From assembly GCF_013149295.1 (NCBI RefSeq), contig NZ_JABGCB010000029.1:1-38219 (forward strand): a stretch of 38,219 bases of DNA, in the 5' to 3' direction. The translations under genes and the position numbers were made by a program. Positions 32,302-38,219 of this stretch are shown here, piece after piece; position 1 is the first letter of the stretch; every line of letters begins with the position of its first letter. The notes under the pieces are model-generated. The model saw only the letters and a list, made by a program, of their open reading frames with translations, was not told the origin of the DNA and ran no database searches. Source of the DNA: Novosphingobium sp. SG751A (GTDB lineage: Bacteria > Pseudomonadota > Alphaproteobacteria > Sphingomonadales > Sphingomonadaceae).

Positions 32302-33756
32302 ATGCGGCCTTTGACCTTGATCCTGCCTGCCCTTGGCGCCCCTCTGCTGCTGGCGGGTTGCTCCGTCGGCCCCCGCTATGACCGGCCCGTTTCCATGCTT
32401 GCCCCTACCTTTCACGGCGAGGCCGCCTTGGCCGCGCGCCATGGTTCGGCCCAGAGCGCCGATCTGGCCGACTGGTGGCGCTCGTTCAACGATCCGTTGC
32501 TGACCAGCCTTGTCGAACGCGGGCTGGGGCAAAATCTCGACCTGCAACAGGCAGCTGCCCGCGTGTTTCAGGCCCGCGCCGTGCTCAAGAACGCCAATGC
32601 CGCCTTGCTCCCTTCCGCGCAGGTCAGCGGACAGGCGGGGGAAACCTATCAATCGCTGCAAACGCCCATCGGCCGGATCGGCAGCGCCTTTCCGGGGTTC
32701 CAACGCTCCAGCGAAACCTATGAGGTTGATCTGGGCGCAAGCTGGGAAATTGACCTGTTCGGTGGCCGTGATGCCGCGCGCGATGCCGCGCGGGCCGATT
32801 GGCAGGCCAGCGAAGCGGGCGCGGTGGCGGTGCGCCTGTCGGTCGCGGCGCAGATTGCCGACACTTATGTCACGATCCGGATGCTTCAGGCGCGGCTCGA
32901 TGTCGCCCGCGCCCAGCTTGATACACAGCAGCGCCTCGTTGATCTAGTCGCCCTGCAATATCGCAAGGGCGTCACGGCTGAATTGCAGTTGCGGCAGGCC
33001 GAAGGCGCGCTGGCACAGGTGCGCGCTTCGATCCCCGCGCTTGGCAATCAACTGGATATGGCGATGAATGCGCTTGATGTGCTTATCGGTGTTCAGCCCG
33101 GCTCGACCCGCGCCGAATTAACGGCGCAGGCCCCAATCCCTGCCCCACCCGCGGTGGCCACGGCGGGCGGCCCCGCCGCGATGCTGCGCCGCCGCCCCGA
33201 CATTATCGCGGCGGAAAGAACGCTGGCCGCCTCCAACGCGCGGATCGGGGTCGCGGTGGCCGAATATTACCCGAAATTCTCGCTCAGTGGGCTGGTGGGC
33301 AGCGCCACCACCACCACGGGTGGGCTGTTCACCGGCGGCGCGACACAGGCCAATGGTGTGATGGGCCTGCGCTGGCGCCTATTCGACTTTAGCCGGGTGG
33401 ATGCCGAAATCCGCGCGGCCAAGGGGCGCAACACCGAGGCGCTCGCCGCCTATCGCCTTGCCGTGCTGCGGGCGTCTCAGGATGTCGAGGACGCTTTCTC
33501 GACACTGGTGCAGCAGGAGGCGCGCGCAGCCTCGCTCCACGATGGCGAAGCCTCGCTGACGCGCGCGCGCGATGCCTCGATGGCGGCCTACAAGGGCGGG
33601 ATGGTCAGCCTGATCGAGGTGCTCGATGCCGACCGGCACCTGCTGGAAACCAGCGATGGCGCGCTTCAGGCGCGCGCGGCGGCAACGCGCGGCGCCATCG
33701 CCTCGTTCCGCGCGCTGGGCGGCGGATGGAACCCGCCCGCCACACCGGAGACATAA
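32302..33756 (+). CDS. NodT-type outer membrane efflux lipoprotein (RND channel)
   Basis: 484 aa, ATG 32302. Lipoprotein signal with lipobox LLLAGC (Cys about residue 20). The NodT family start SVGPRYDRP follows, then the two OEP repeats: LADWWRSFNDPLLTSLVERGLGQNLDLQQAAARV, YEVDLGASWEIDLFGGRD, VSLIEVLDADRHLLETSDG and LRRRPDIIAAERTLAASNARIGVAVAEYYPKFSLSG. It should trimerise as the TolC-like exit duct for the divergent adaptor-pump pair. Separation from the pump operon by the TetR-controlled promoter allows joint induction. Confidence 0.92.
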   Translation: MRPLTLILPALGAPLLLAGCSVGPRYDRPVSMLAPTFHGEAALAARHGSAQSADLADWWRSFNDPLLTSLVERGLGQNLDLQQAAARVFQARAVLKNANAALLPSAQVSGQAGETYQSLQTPIGRIGSAFPGFQRSSETYEVDLGASWEIDLFGGRDAARDAARADWQASEAGAVAVRLSVAAQIADTYVTIRMLQARLDVARAQLDTQQRLVDLVALQYRKGVTAELQLRQAEGALAQVRASIPALGNQLDMAMNALDVLIGVQPGSTRAELTAQAPIPAPPAVATAGGPAAMLRRRPDIIAAERTLAASNARIGVAVAEYYPKFSLSGLVGSATTTTGGLFTGGATQANGVMGLRWRLFDFSRVDAEIRAAKGRNTEALAAYRLAVLRASQDVEDAFSTLVQQEARAASLHDGEASLTRARDASMAAYKGGMVSLIEVLDADRHLLETSDGALQARAAATRGAIASFRALGGGWNPPATPET

Positions 33757-33758
33757 CC

Positions 33759-34202
33759 ATGACCACATCACCCAACGGCCTTGAACAGGTGCAGGCCCTG
33801 CTGGCGGCGGGAAAGCAGCCGCCGCTGGGCGAGAAACTCGGCATCGCGCTGGTTGAGGCCGATCAAGGCCATTGCGTCTTTGAGGCCACGCCCGACGGCA
33901 GCGCCTACAATCCGATGGGCACCGTGCATGGCGGCTTTATCGCGACGATGCTCGACAGCGCCTGCGGCATTGCCGCCCACACGGCGCTGCGGCCCGGCTA
34001 TGCCTATACCACGCTGGAGCTGAAAGTGTCCTATCTGCGCCCGCTCCATGCCGACAGCGGGACGGTGAGGGCCACAGGCCGCCTGCTCTCGATGGGGCGG
34101 CGCGCTGGTTTTGCCGAGGCCACGCTCCACAATGCCGAAGGGCAATTATGCGCAACCGCAACGTCCACGTTGCTGGTTTTCGAGCAGCGGCCGTTGCGTT
34201 GA
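33759..34202 (+). CDS. hotdog-fold thioesterase, PaaI family
   Basis: 147 aa from ATG 33759, two nt after the channel gene stop with GGAG 8 nt upstream inside that gene. Hotdog motif: NPMGTVHGGFIATMLDSACGIAAHTALRPG, followed by YTTLELKVSYLRPL. PaaI-like enzymes hydrolyse acyl- or aryl-CoA thioesters in the cytoplasm. Tight coupling to an efflux channel suggests that the pump handles an aromatic or acyl acid whose CoA ester this enzyme releases; that is inference. Confidence 0.85.
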   Translation: MTTSPNGLEQVQALLAAGKQPPLGEKLGIALVEADQGHCVFEATPDGSAYNPMGTVHGGFIATMLDSACGIAAHTALRPGYAYTTLELKVSYLRPLHADSGTVRATGRLLSMGRRAGFAEATLHNAEGQLCATATSTLLVFEQRPLR

Positions 34203-34279
34203 TGGATGTTTCCTCAGGCATTACTTATCGATAGTTACGCCAGCTAGGACCATTAAAGGTAAAATCAACTGTATATCTT

Positions 34280-34528
34280 TTAATTCAGATAAAACGTCGC
34301 GCCTGAGCATACCTCCTTGCTGCCCATACGCATGTCGCCGTTCTGGGGTGGCTTGCCGGTCTTGGAGACGAGAACCAGTCCGACCTCTGAAACACCCACC
34401 CTCAAGTCCCAAATTGTTGCCCTTTCAGACCCCACACAATCCCGGCCGTTCCGGACTGCGAGCAAAGGCAGCTGGCTGCCTTTGCTCGCGTATAGAAGAC
34501 GGTCAGAACCGTCCACAACCATGGTCAT
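34280..34528 (-). CDS. 82-aa hypothetical protein, likely from a conjugative element
   Basis: ATG 34528 with GAGGGG about 5 nt upstream, 32 bp after the stop of the transglycosylase pseudogene and in the same direction. Composition is ordinary for a soluble protein (ATIWDLRVGVSEVGLVLVSK, then a Cys near the end). No family recognised. The 15-bp-arm inverted repeat 34458-34489 is inside it. It may be a relict neighbour from a conjugation gene cluster. Confidence 0.45.
   Translation of the reverse strand: MTMVVDGSDRLLYASKGSQLPLLAVRNGRDCVGSERATIWDLRVGVSEVGLVLVSKTGKPPQNGDMRMGSKEVCSGATFYLN
34458..34489. repeat. near-perfect 32-bp palindrome (15-bp arms, 2-nt centre)
   Basis: GCGAGCAAAGGCAGC (34458-34472), TG, GCTGCCTTTGCTCGC (34475-34489). 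The arms match at all 15 positions. It lies within an 82-aa reading frame, encoding SKGSQLPLLA. No T-run on either strand. Confidence 0.85.
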
Positions 34529-34560
34529 TACCGGCCCCTCGTCATACCGATGCGAATCGA

Positions 34561-34915
34561 CTACGGCCCGAACACGGCTTTTCCAAATCTACTGCTCAGA
34601 TGGCCGGCCACCGACCCGACGTAGTTTCGTTGTCGCCATGCGGTCGGGTTATGATAGGCACCCACCGCCTTCCAGTAATCGCCCGTCGATCGCAGGGCCG
34701 CCAGAAACACCCAGCGCGCCGCCTCGGCATTGAAGCATGGGCCGAAGCGCAACCAATGGCGAACATGGGCTTCAGGGCGTCCGATCAGCGTGGCGATACG
34801 AGCCGCCTACCAGGTGTTGATCTGCAATGAACCAAGGTCATACGAGCCATTGCTGTTGGCAATCTCCGCGCTAATCCAGCCGGCCTCCTGATCGCGCAGT
34901 CCCCAGAGGGTCTTT
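34561..34915 (-). pseudogene. lytic transglycosylase (VirB1/SLT-like) gene, 5'-truncated by IS and with nonsense codon
   Basis: From the IS boundary the frame reads LWGLRDQEAGWISAEIANSNGSYDLGSLQINTW, then TAG (34809-34807), then continues RIATLIGRPEAHVRHWLRFGPCFNAEAARWVFLAALRSTGDYWKAVGAYHNPTAWRQRNYVGSVAGHL to a stop at 34561. These are SLT-domain motifs (NGSYDLG.LQIN, GAYHNPT) of transglycosylases found in type IV secretion and conjugation clusters. The TAG most simply derives from a Trp codon, since TW[W] is expected. The catalytic Glu region lies before the break and may be partly lost. Confidence 0.75.
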
Positions 34916-34947
34916 TTGGACTTGTAACGGATTTGTGCCGGTCACCT
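34916..34947 (+). repeat. left terminal inverted repeat of the IS3-family element
   Basis: 32 bp, identical in inverted orientation to 37709-37740. The likely tip is the TGG starting at 34917. Confidence 0.9.
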
Positions 34948-34953
34948 ATCTCA

Positions 34954-35811
34954 CTATGCCACCTTGGCTTCGAATGCGAGGGGGCTGATGCCGCCCAGAT
35001 ATGAGTGGCGCCTACGAGGATTTTAGAAGCCGTTGATGTACTGGAATATGGCGGTTTCTGCCTGGCGCCTGGTCGGCCAAGTTTGGCGCCAGAGCAGTTC
35101 GGCCTTCAGGCTTTTGAAAAAGGTTTCAATTGCGGCGTTGTCATAGCAGTTGCCTTTGCCCGACATCGAGGGCCGCAAACCATGGGCCTGCAGCTTTTTC
35201 TGGAAGTCGTAGGAGCAGTATTGGCTACCGCGGTCAGAATGGAAAATGCAGCCCTTGGGTGGCTGGCGCAGGTTGATGGCCATTTCCAGCGCCCTGATTG
35301 CCAAGTCCTTCTTCATCCGGTCGCTGACAGGCCAACCAACTACGCGCCGGCTGAACAGATCGATCACGACTGCTAGATAGAGCCAGCCTTCCGTCGTCCA
35401 GATATAGCTGATGTCACCAGCCCACTTCTGATTAGGGGCAGCGGCCAAAAAGTCCCCGTCCAGCAGGTTGGGAGCAACTCCAAGGTGGTGTTGGCTATCC
35501 ATGGTGACCTTGTGGCGGCGAGTGCGGATGGGTCGTATCCCATTGATCTTCATCAGCCGCCCCACACGACGCTCGCCTACATCGAGACCTACCTCCTTGA
35601 GCTCCATCGTCATCCGGGGGCGGCCGTAGGTGCCGCGGCTCAAGGTATATTGCTCGCGGATGTGCGCCAGTACCTTCAGATCGGTACGGTCGCGCCGGCA
35701 GGTGGGGCGCGACGCCCAGGCCCGATAGCCACGCGTAGACACCTGCAAGACGCGGCATAGCCTCTCAACCGGCCAGCGATCGCGATGCTCATGAGCGAGC
35801 GCAAATCTCAC
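34954..35811 (-). pseudogene. IS3-family transposase orfB with premature stop
   Basis: The frame from 35811 gives MRFALAHEHRDRWPVERLCRVLQVS, a HTH_21 region, then the rve integrase core: first Asp in WAGDISYI, second in VIDLFSRRVVGW, Glu in NAAIETFFKSLK. It stops at TAA 35023-35025 after YINGF. Reading on gives NPRRRHSYLGGISPLAFEAKVA and TAG at 34954-34956, the normal family C-terminus. About 20 residues are thus lost by a Tyr-to-stop change. Confidence 0.85.
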
Positions 35812-35843
35812 GATTTTTGGCTCGCGAAGAACTGCGTGGCTTC
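35812..35843 (-). pseudogene. 3' end of IS3-family orfA, separated by the IS110 insertion
   Basis: Reading towards orfB, the codons GCC ACG CAG TTC TTC GCG AGC CAA AAA TCG TGA encode ATQFFASQKS-stop. This is the expected tail after ERDILK(K) of orfA, whose main part lies at 37439-37699. It marks the left junction of the IS110 insertion. Confidence 0.7.
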
Positions 35844-37211
35844 CTAAGAAACACTCATGTCAGGCTCCTGTGGCATCTCCAGAAGGCTGAAGCCAAAGGC
35901 CTTGGCGCGGCGTTGCAGATTGCCGATCACTCGACTGCGATACTGCTCCTCATAGCGTGAGGCGCCCGGGTCATGATAGGCCATGCCGTATCGCAAGCTG
36001 TTGTAAAACAACACCGCGATCTTGCGGGCGGTGGCGGTCACAGCCTTGGCTTTGCCCGCTCTGGCCGAAAGCCGCCGATAGAATGCCCCCAATGCGGTGT
36101 CGCTGCGGCCAATGGTGGTTGCGGCCAGGCGCAGGAGCGCGGCTGCCCGGCTTGATGACCGCCGCGTCTTCGATGACAGCAGCTTACCGCAGGATATCTT
36201 GTTGCCTGGCGCCAGACACAACCATGATGTAAAATGCTTCGAGCTGGGCCATCCCGCGAGATCGGTGCCGCACTCGCCGACCAGTTTGAGTGCCAACGAT
36301 GGGCCGATGCCGTGGATCTGCGTCAGGTCCACACCCAGCACGCGATAAAGCGCCGTGCGGACCTCGAAGTCAGGTGTGTTAACCTGCTTGGTTTTTGTTC
36401 TGACTTTGGGAAGGCAGGAAACGTCATGACCTTTGCCGCCTTCAAGCGCCCTGAGCGCCGTCTCCAATTTTCGATCACATTCGAGGATTTTGGTTTGATA
36501 GAAGTCATACAGAGCCAGAGACTGGCATAGCGCAAAGATGTGCTCATCCCGCCAGTTCCCTGACAAGGCCGCACAAATTTTCTCGGCAGATGCATGGCAC
36601 CGGCTGTCGCGCATTTCCGCCAGCGTACTTGGCGTACGTTCCCCAGCCGCAATGGCTCTGATGATCCGCATGCCCGTGACGCCGGTGATGTCGGAGACGA
36701 CGTGATGAAGTTGCACGTTCATCTCCATCAACGCCTTTTGCATGTGCTGGATATGGGAGGCGCAATATTCGATTAGCCGCTCACGCTGCCGCAAATAGGC
36801 GCGGAGCGTTGCCACCCCCGCTTCGGGGCGGAAGCTGCCGCGCAGAAGGCCATAGCTGTGAAGCCGTTGCAGCCATGACGCATCGTTCACATCGGTTTTG
36901 CGCCCCGGCACATTCTTGGCATATCGCGCGTTGACCAAGATCACGTGAAAGCCATGCGCCTCAAGCACTTCATAGGCCGGTATCCAGTAGACGCCGGTAG
37001 ATTCCATCGCCACGCTTGTAACCCTGCAAGCCTTGAACCAGCGGGCCATGTCGTGCAGGTCCCCGGTGAACGTGCCGAATGCCCTTACCGGATTTTCGTC
37101 GGCATCCGGACTTACGGCCGCCATGTGCATGGTCGAGCCAATGTCGATCGCTGCGGCGCCGGGGTTGACCATGGCCAACGCATCCATCTTGGCAGATTTT
37201 GTGACAGTCAT
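35844..37211 (-). CDS. IS110-family transposase (DEDD / Transposase_20)
   Basis: 455 aa from ATG 37211, with strong RBS AAGGAGGAAGTGG. The N-terminal RuvC-like DEDD domain shows AAIDIGSTMH (first Asp, D23), VAMESTGVYW (Glu), and GRKTDVNDASWLQRL (two Asp). A helical linker (RAYLRQRERLIEYCASHIQHMQKAL) precedes the Transposase_20 domain (IHGIGPSLALKLVGECGTDLAGW, KHFTSWLCLAPGNKIS, with Ser-rich SSSRAAALLRLAA). The reading frame is intact and ends at the element boundary, so this is the only apparently functional transposase in the window. The family recombines DNA with an RNA guide. Confidence 0.92.
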   Translation of the reverse strand: MTVTKSAKMDALAMVNPGAAAIDIGSTMHMAAVSPDADENPVRAFGTFTGDLHDMARWFKACRVTSVAMESTGVYWIPAYEVLEAHGFHVILVNARYAKNVPGRKTDVNDASWLQRLHSYGLLRGSFRPEAGVATLRAYLRQRERLIEYCASHIQHMQKALMEMNVQLHHVVSDITGVTGMRIIRAIAAGERTPSTLAEMRDSRCHASAEKICAALSGNWRDEHIFALCQSLALYDFYQTKILECDRKLETALRALEGGKGHDVSCLPKVRTKTKQVNTPDFEVRTALYRVLGVDLTQIHGIGPSLALKLVGECGTDLAGWPSSKHFTSWLCLAPGNKISCGKLLSSKTRRSSSRAAALLRLAATTIGRSDTALGAFYRRLSARAGKAKAVTATARKIAVLFYNSLRYGMAYHDPGASRYEEQYRSRVIGNLQRRAKAFGFSLLEMPQEPDMSVS

Positions 37212-37437
37212 TCCACTTCCTCCTTCAAAACAGGAGGGTATGGGCTATGCAAACCGTCATCTTCCTAACCGGGGTCGCCGCTTCGCGACGCCACCACTCT
37301 CAAGTGCGCAACTGCCCACGGGCCACGTTTTTTAACGGGGTATCACACCACCAATAAGCTATCGGCCGCGACCCTCCGGTTGCCACCATAACACAACCCG
37401 TTTCTACCGCGCACAGGCGGGCCAAACCCGCGACCGT
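37212..37437 (-). ncRNA. candidate bridge-RNA region at the 5' end of the IS110 element
   Basis: About 225 nt upstream of the transposase hold no gene. In the IS110 group this end encodes the bridge RNA that pairs with donor and target DNA. Seen here: a GCGGG/CCCGC hairpin near the outer end, GTCGC/GGCGAC pairing near 37274-37289, repeated GTCGCG words, and an RBS hairpin at 37219-37237. The RNA itself and its loops are predicted from family knowledge, not demonstrated. Confidence 0.4.
37219..37237 (-). promoter_or_regulatory. hairpin sequestering the transposase ribosome binding site
   Basis: On the transcript CCTCCT pairs perfectly with AGGAGG, 7-nt loop. The AGGAGG arm is the Shine-Dalgarno sequence, 7 nt before the ATG at 37211. 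This would limit transposase translation. Confidence 0.6.
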
Positions 37438-37438
37438 T

Positions 37439-37699
37439 TTTTAGAATGTCCCTCTCCTCCTTGAGGATACGGTTCCCCAGGCGAAGCCGCTCATTCTCTC
37501 GGGCCAGATCGGCCTGGGGTTCGATCACCACATCTGATGGCCGGTACTGGGCAATCCACTTATGCAGGGTCGATTTGCCAATCCCCATGTCCGCCGCAAC
37601 CCGTTCACGCGGTAGGTCACTGGTCAGCGCAATCCGCACAGTCTCGCGCTTAAAATCTCGGTATGCTTCTTCATCTCGCTGGTCTCCTGATCCGAGCAT
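37439..37699 (-). pseudogene. IS3-family transposase orfA (5' part), truncated by IS110
   Basis: The frame encodes FKRETVRIALTSDLPRERVAADMGIGKSTLHKWIAQYRPSD (HTH_Tnp_1) and the leucine-zipper-like LARENERLRLGNRILKEERDILK, then runs into IS110 sequence. Upstream, ATG AAG AAG CAT ACC GAG in another frame gives the family start MKKHTE; one missing base joins it out of frame to DFKRE. The gene is therefore broken at both ends. Confidence 0.75.
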
Positions 37700-37708
37700 A
37701 AAACTCTC

Positions 37709-37740
37709 AGGTGACCGGCACAAATCCGTTACAAGTCCAA
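37709..37740 (-). repeat. right terminal inverted repeat of the IS3-family element
   Basis: 32 bp, perfect inverted copy of 34916-34947, directly beside the truncated transposase at 37742. Confidence 0.9.
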
Positions 37741-37741
37741 C

Positions 37742-38041
37742 CAGTATGTATCCATTCGCTACACTGAGCGTCTAGCAGAGGCCGGGATCGAACCATCGGT
37801 GGGCAGCGTCGGCGACAGTTATGACAATGCCTTGGCCGAGACGATCAACGGTCTCTACAAAGCCGAGGTCATTCACAGGCGGGGGCCTTGGCGCTCATTT
37901 GAAGCCGTTCAATTCGCTACGCTTGAGTGGGTGGAATGGTTCAACAACCGCCGCCTGCTGGAACCCATCGGCAATATTCCGCCCGCTGAAGCCGAAGCGC
38001 GATATTATGCCATGCTGGACGAGCAGCCTATGACCGCATAA
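37742..38041 (+). pseudogene. C-terminal fragment of a second IS3-family transposase
   Basis: The frame begins directly after the inverted repeat with QYVSIRYTERLAEAGIEPSVGSVGDSYDNALAETINGLYKAEVI, the part after HSDRG in IS3 integrase cores, holding the catalytic Glu but neither Asp. It ends EWVEWFNNRRLLEPIGNIPPAEAEARYYAMLDEQ. The element's left part is missing; the opposite flank of the inserted IS is unrelated, so a deletion or recombination followed insertion. Confidence 0.8.
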
Positions 38042-38055
38042 CTTAAACCAAATAG

Positions 38056-38080
38056 CCTCCGGCAAACGTGGGGCGGTTCA
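38056..38080 (+). repeat. right terminal repeat of the second IS3-family element
   Basis: CCTCCGGCAAACGTGGGG followed by CGGTTCA, 15 bp after the transposase stop. It matches the remnant at 22462-22486 at 22 of 25 positions. Confidence 0.75.
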
Positions 38081-38096
38081 GCTGCGCGAGTGCACC

Positions 38097-38219
38097 TCAA
38101 AACAAGCGCCACTCCCGCGCCAGCGGGTCGTCTAATCGCCCCACAGTCAATGCCTTATTCTCCGGGTTCAGTTTCGTGTGCTGGGTACATGGTCGTCTAC
38201 GCGGTCGATACTTCGATCG
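38097..38219 (-). CDS. partial ORF entering from the right edge (3' end)
   Basis: 40 codons end at TGA 38097-38099 with ...LNPENKALTVGRLDDPLAREWRLF. No family recognised; codon choice looks coding, but the piece is too short to judge. Confidence 0.3.
   Translation of the reverse strand, partial: RSKYRPRRRPCTQHTKLNPENKALTVGRLDDPLAREWRLF

Larger units (their letters stand above)
35843..37438 (-). mobile_element. IS110-family insertion sequence inside IS3 orfA
   Basis: The boundaries follow from the split orfA codons: ...GACATTCTAAAA on one side and AAGCCACGCAG on the other, in an A-run. The element is about 1.6 kb, with the transposase on the minus strand, about 225 bp of non-coding DNA before it and almost none after it. 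Absence of terminal inverted repeats and of a clear target duplication is normal for IS110. The exact end bases are uncertain by a few nt. Confidence 0.8.
34916..37740. mobile_element. IS3-family insertion sequence, interrupted by an IS110-family element
   Basis: Identical 32-bp inverted repeats bound it (34916-34947 and 37709-37740; sequence starts TTGGACTTGTAACGGATTTG). orfA and orfB are on the minus strand, separated by about 1.6 kb of IS110 DNA. No target duplication is visible: left flank is the transglycosylase remnant, right flank is the inside of another transposase gene. A nonsense codon in orfB, a likely frameshift in orfA and the insertion make it non-autonomous. Confidence 0.85.

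Noticed and set aside
1..38219. CRISPR arrays, rRNA operons, complete tRNA genes, prophage structural genes
   Set aside because: No regularly spaced repeats, rRNA-like sequence, full tRNA fold or phage module was seen.

Overview
The window looks like chromosomal DNA of a Gram-negative alphaproteobacterium, most likely a sphingomonad (Novosphingobium/Sphingomonas-like). The pointers are GC-rich coding sequence, several TonB-dependent receptors (TBDTs), FecI/FecR-type surface signalling, a CRTAC1-type FG-GAP protein beside a penicillin-acylase-family enzyme, and NodT-type RND efflux. This assignment is inference from gene content; no rRNA or other taxonomic marker is present.

Region 1 (1-10346) is a sucrose/fructan utilisation locus. 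A secreted GH32 enzyme on the minus strand, open at the left edge, diverges from a TBDT. The TBDT is followed by a LacI-family regulator, a sugar-porter MFS permease, a ROK fructokinase and a second secreted GH32, with ATGA overlaps at two junctions. Two palindromic sites 22 bp apart lie in the exact middle of the divergent promoter and are the likely operators of the LacI protein. Expected flow: TBDT uptake across the outer membrane, GH32 hydrolysis outside or in the periplasm, MFS import, ROK phosphorylation. The logic resembles the Xanthomonas/Caulobacter sux loci, with GH32 enzymes in place of amylosucrase.

Region 2 (10673-21712) is a cell-surface-signalling cluster. It holds an STN-bearing TBDT, a divergent operon FecR1 - MHS-family transporter - FG-GAP/ASPIC-UnbV protein, a convergent ECF sigma - FecR2 pair, and a penicillin-acylase-family Ntn hydrolase. 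The acylase is preceded by only the last ~25 codons of a second TBDT. There are thus two anti-sigma genes, one sigma gene, one intact receptor and one deleted receptor.

Region 3 (21713-24225) is a graveyard: a hypothetical gene, a tRNA 3'-end-like fragment, an IS end remnant, a GST gene with an internal deletion, a frameshifted limonene-epoxide-hydrolase-like gene, and an SDR and an AraC regulator that have both lost their 5' ends at one junction.

Region 4 (24273-34202) is a multidrug efflux module. On the minus strand it runs TetR - MFP - RND pump - 53-aa ORF - HxlR - SDR - MATE - 96-aa protein. Divergent to it are a NodT-type outer membrane factor and a hotdog thioesterase.

Region 5 (34203-38219) is mobile-element debris: a small ORF with a perfect 15-bp-arm inverted repeat, a lytic transglycosylase pseudogene, a decayed IS3-family element with 32-bp inverted repeats interrupted by an intact IS110-family element, and the 3' third of another IS3-family transposase with its terminal repeat. 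A related terminal repeat also sits at 22462-22486, so similar IS ends bracket the efflux module.
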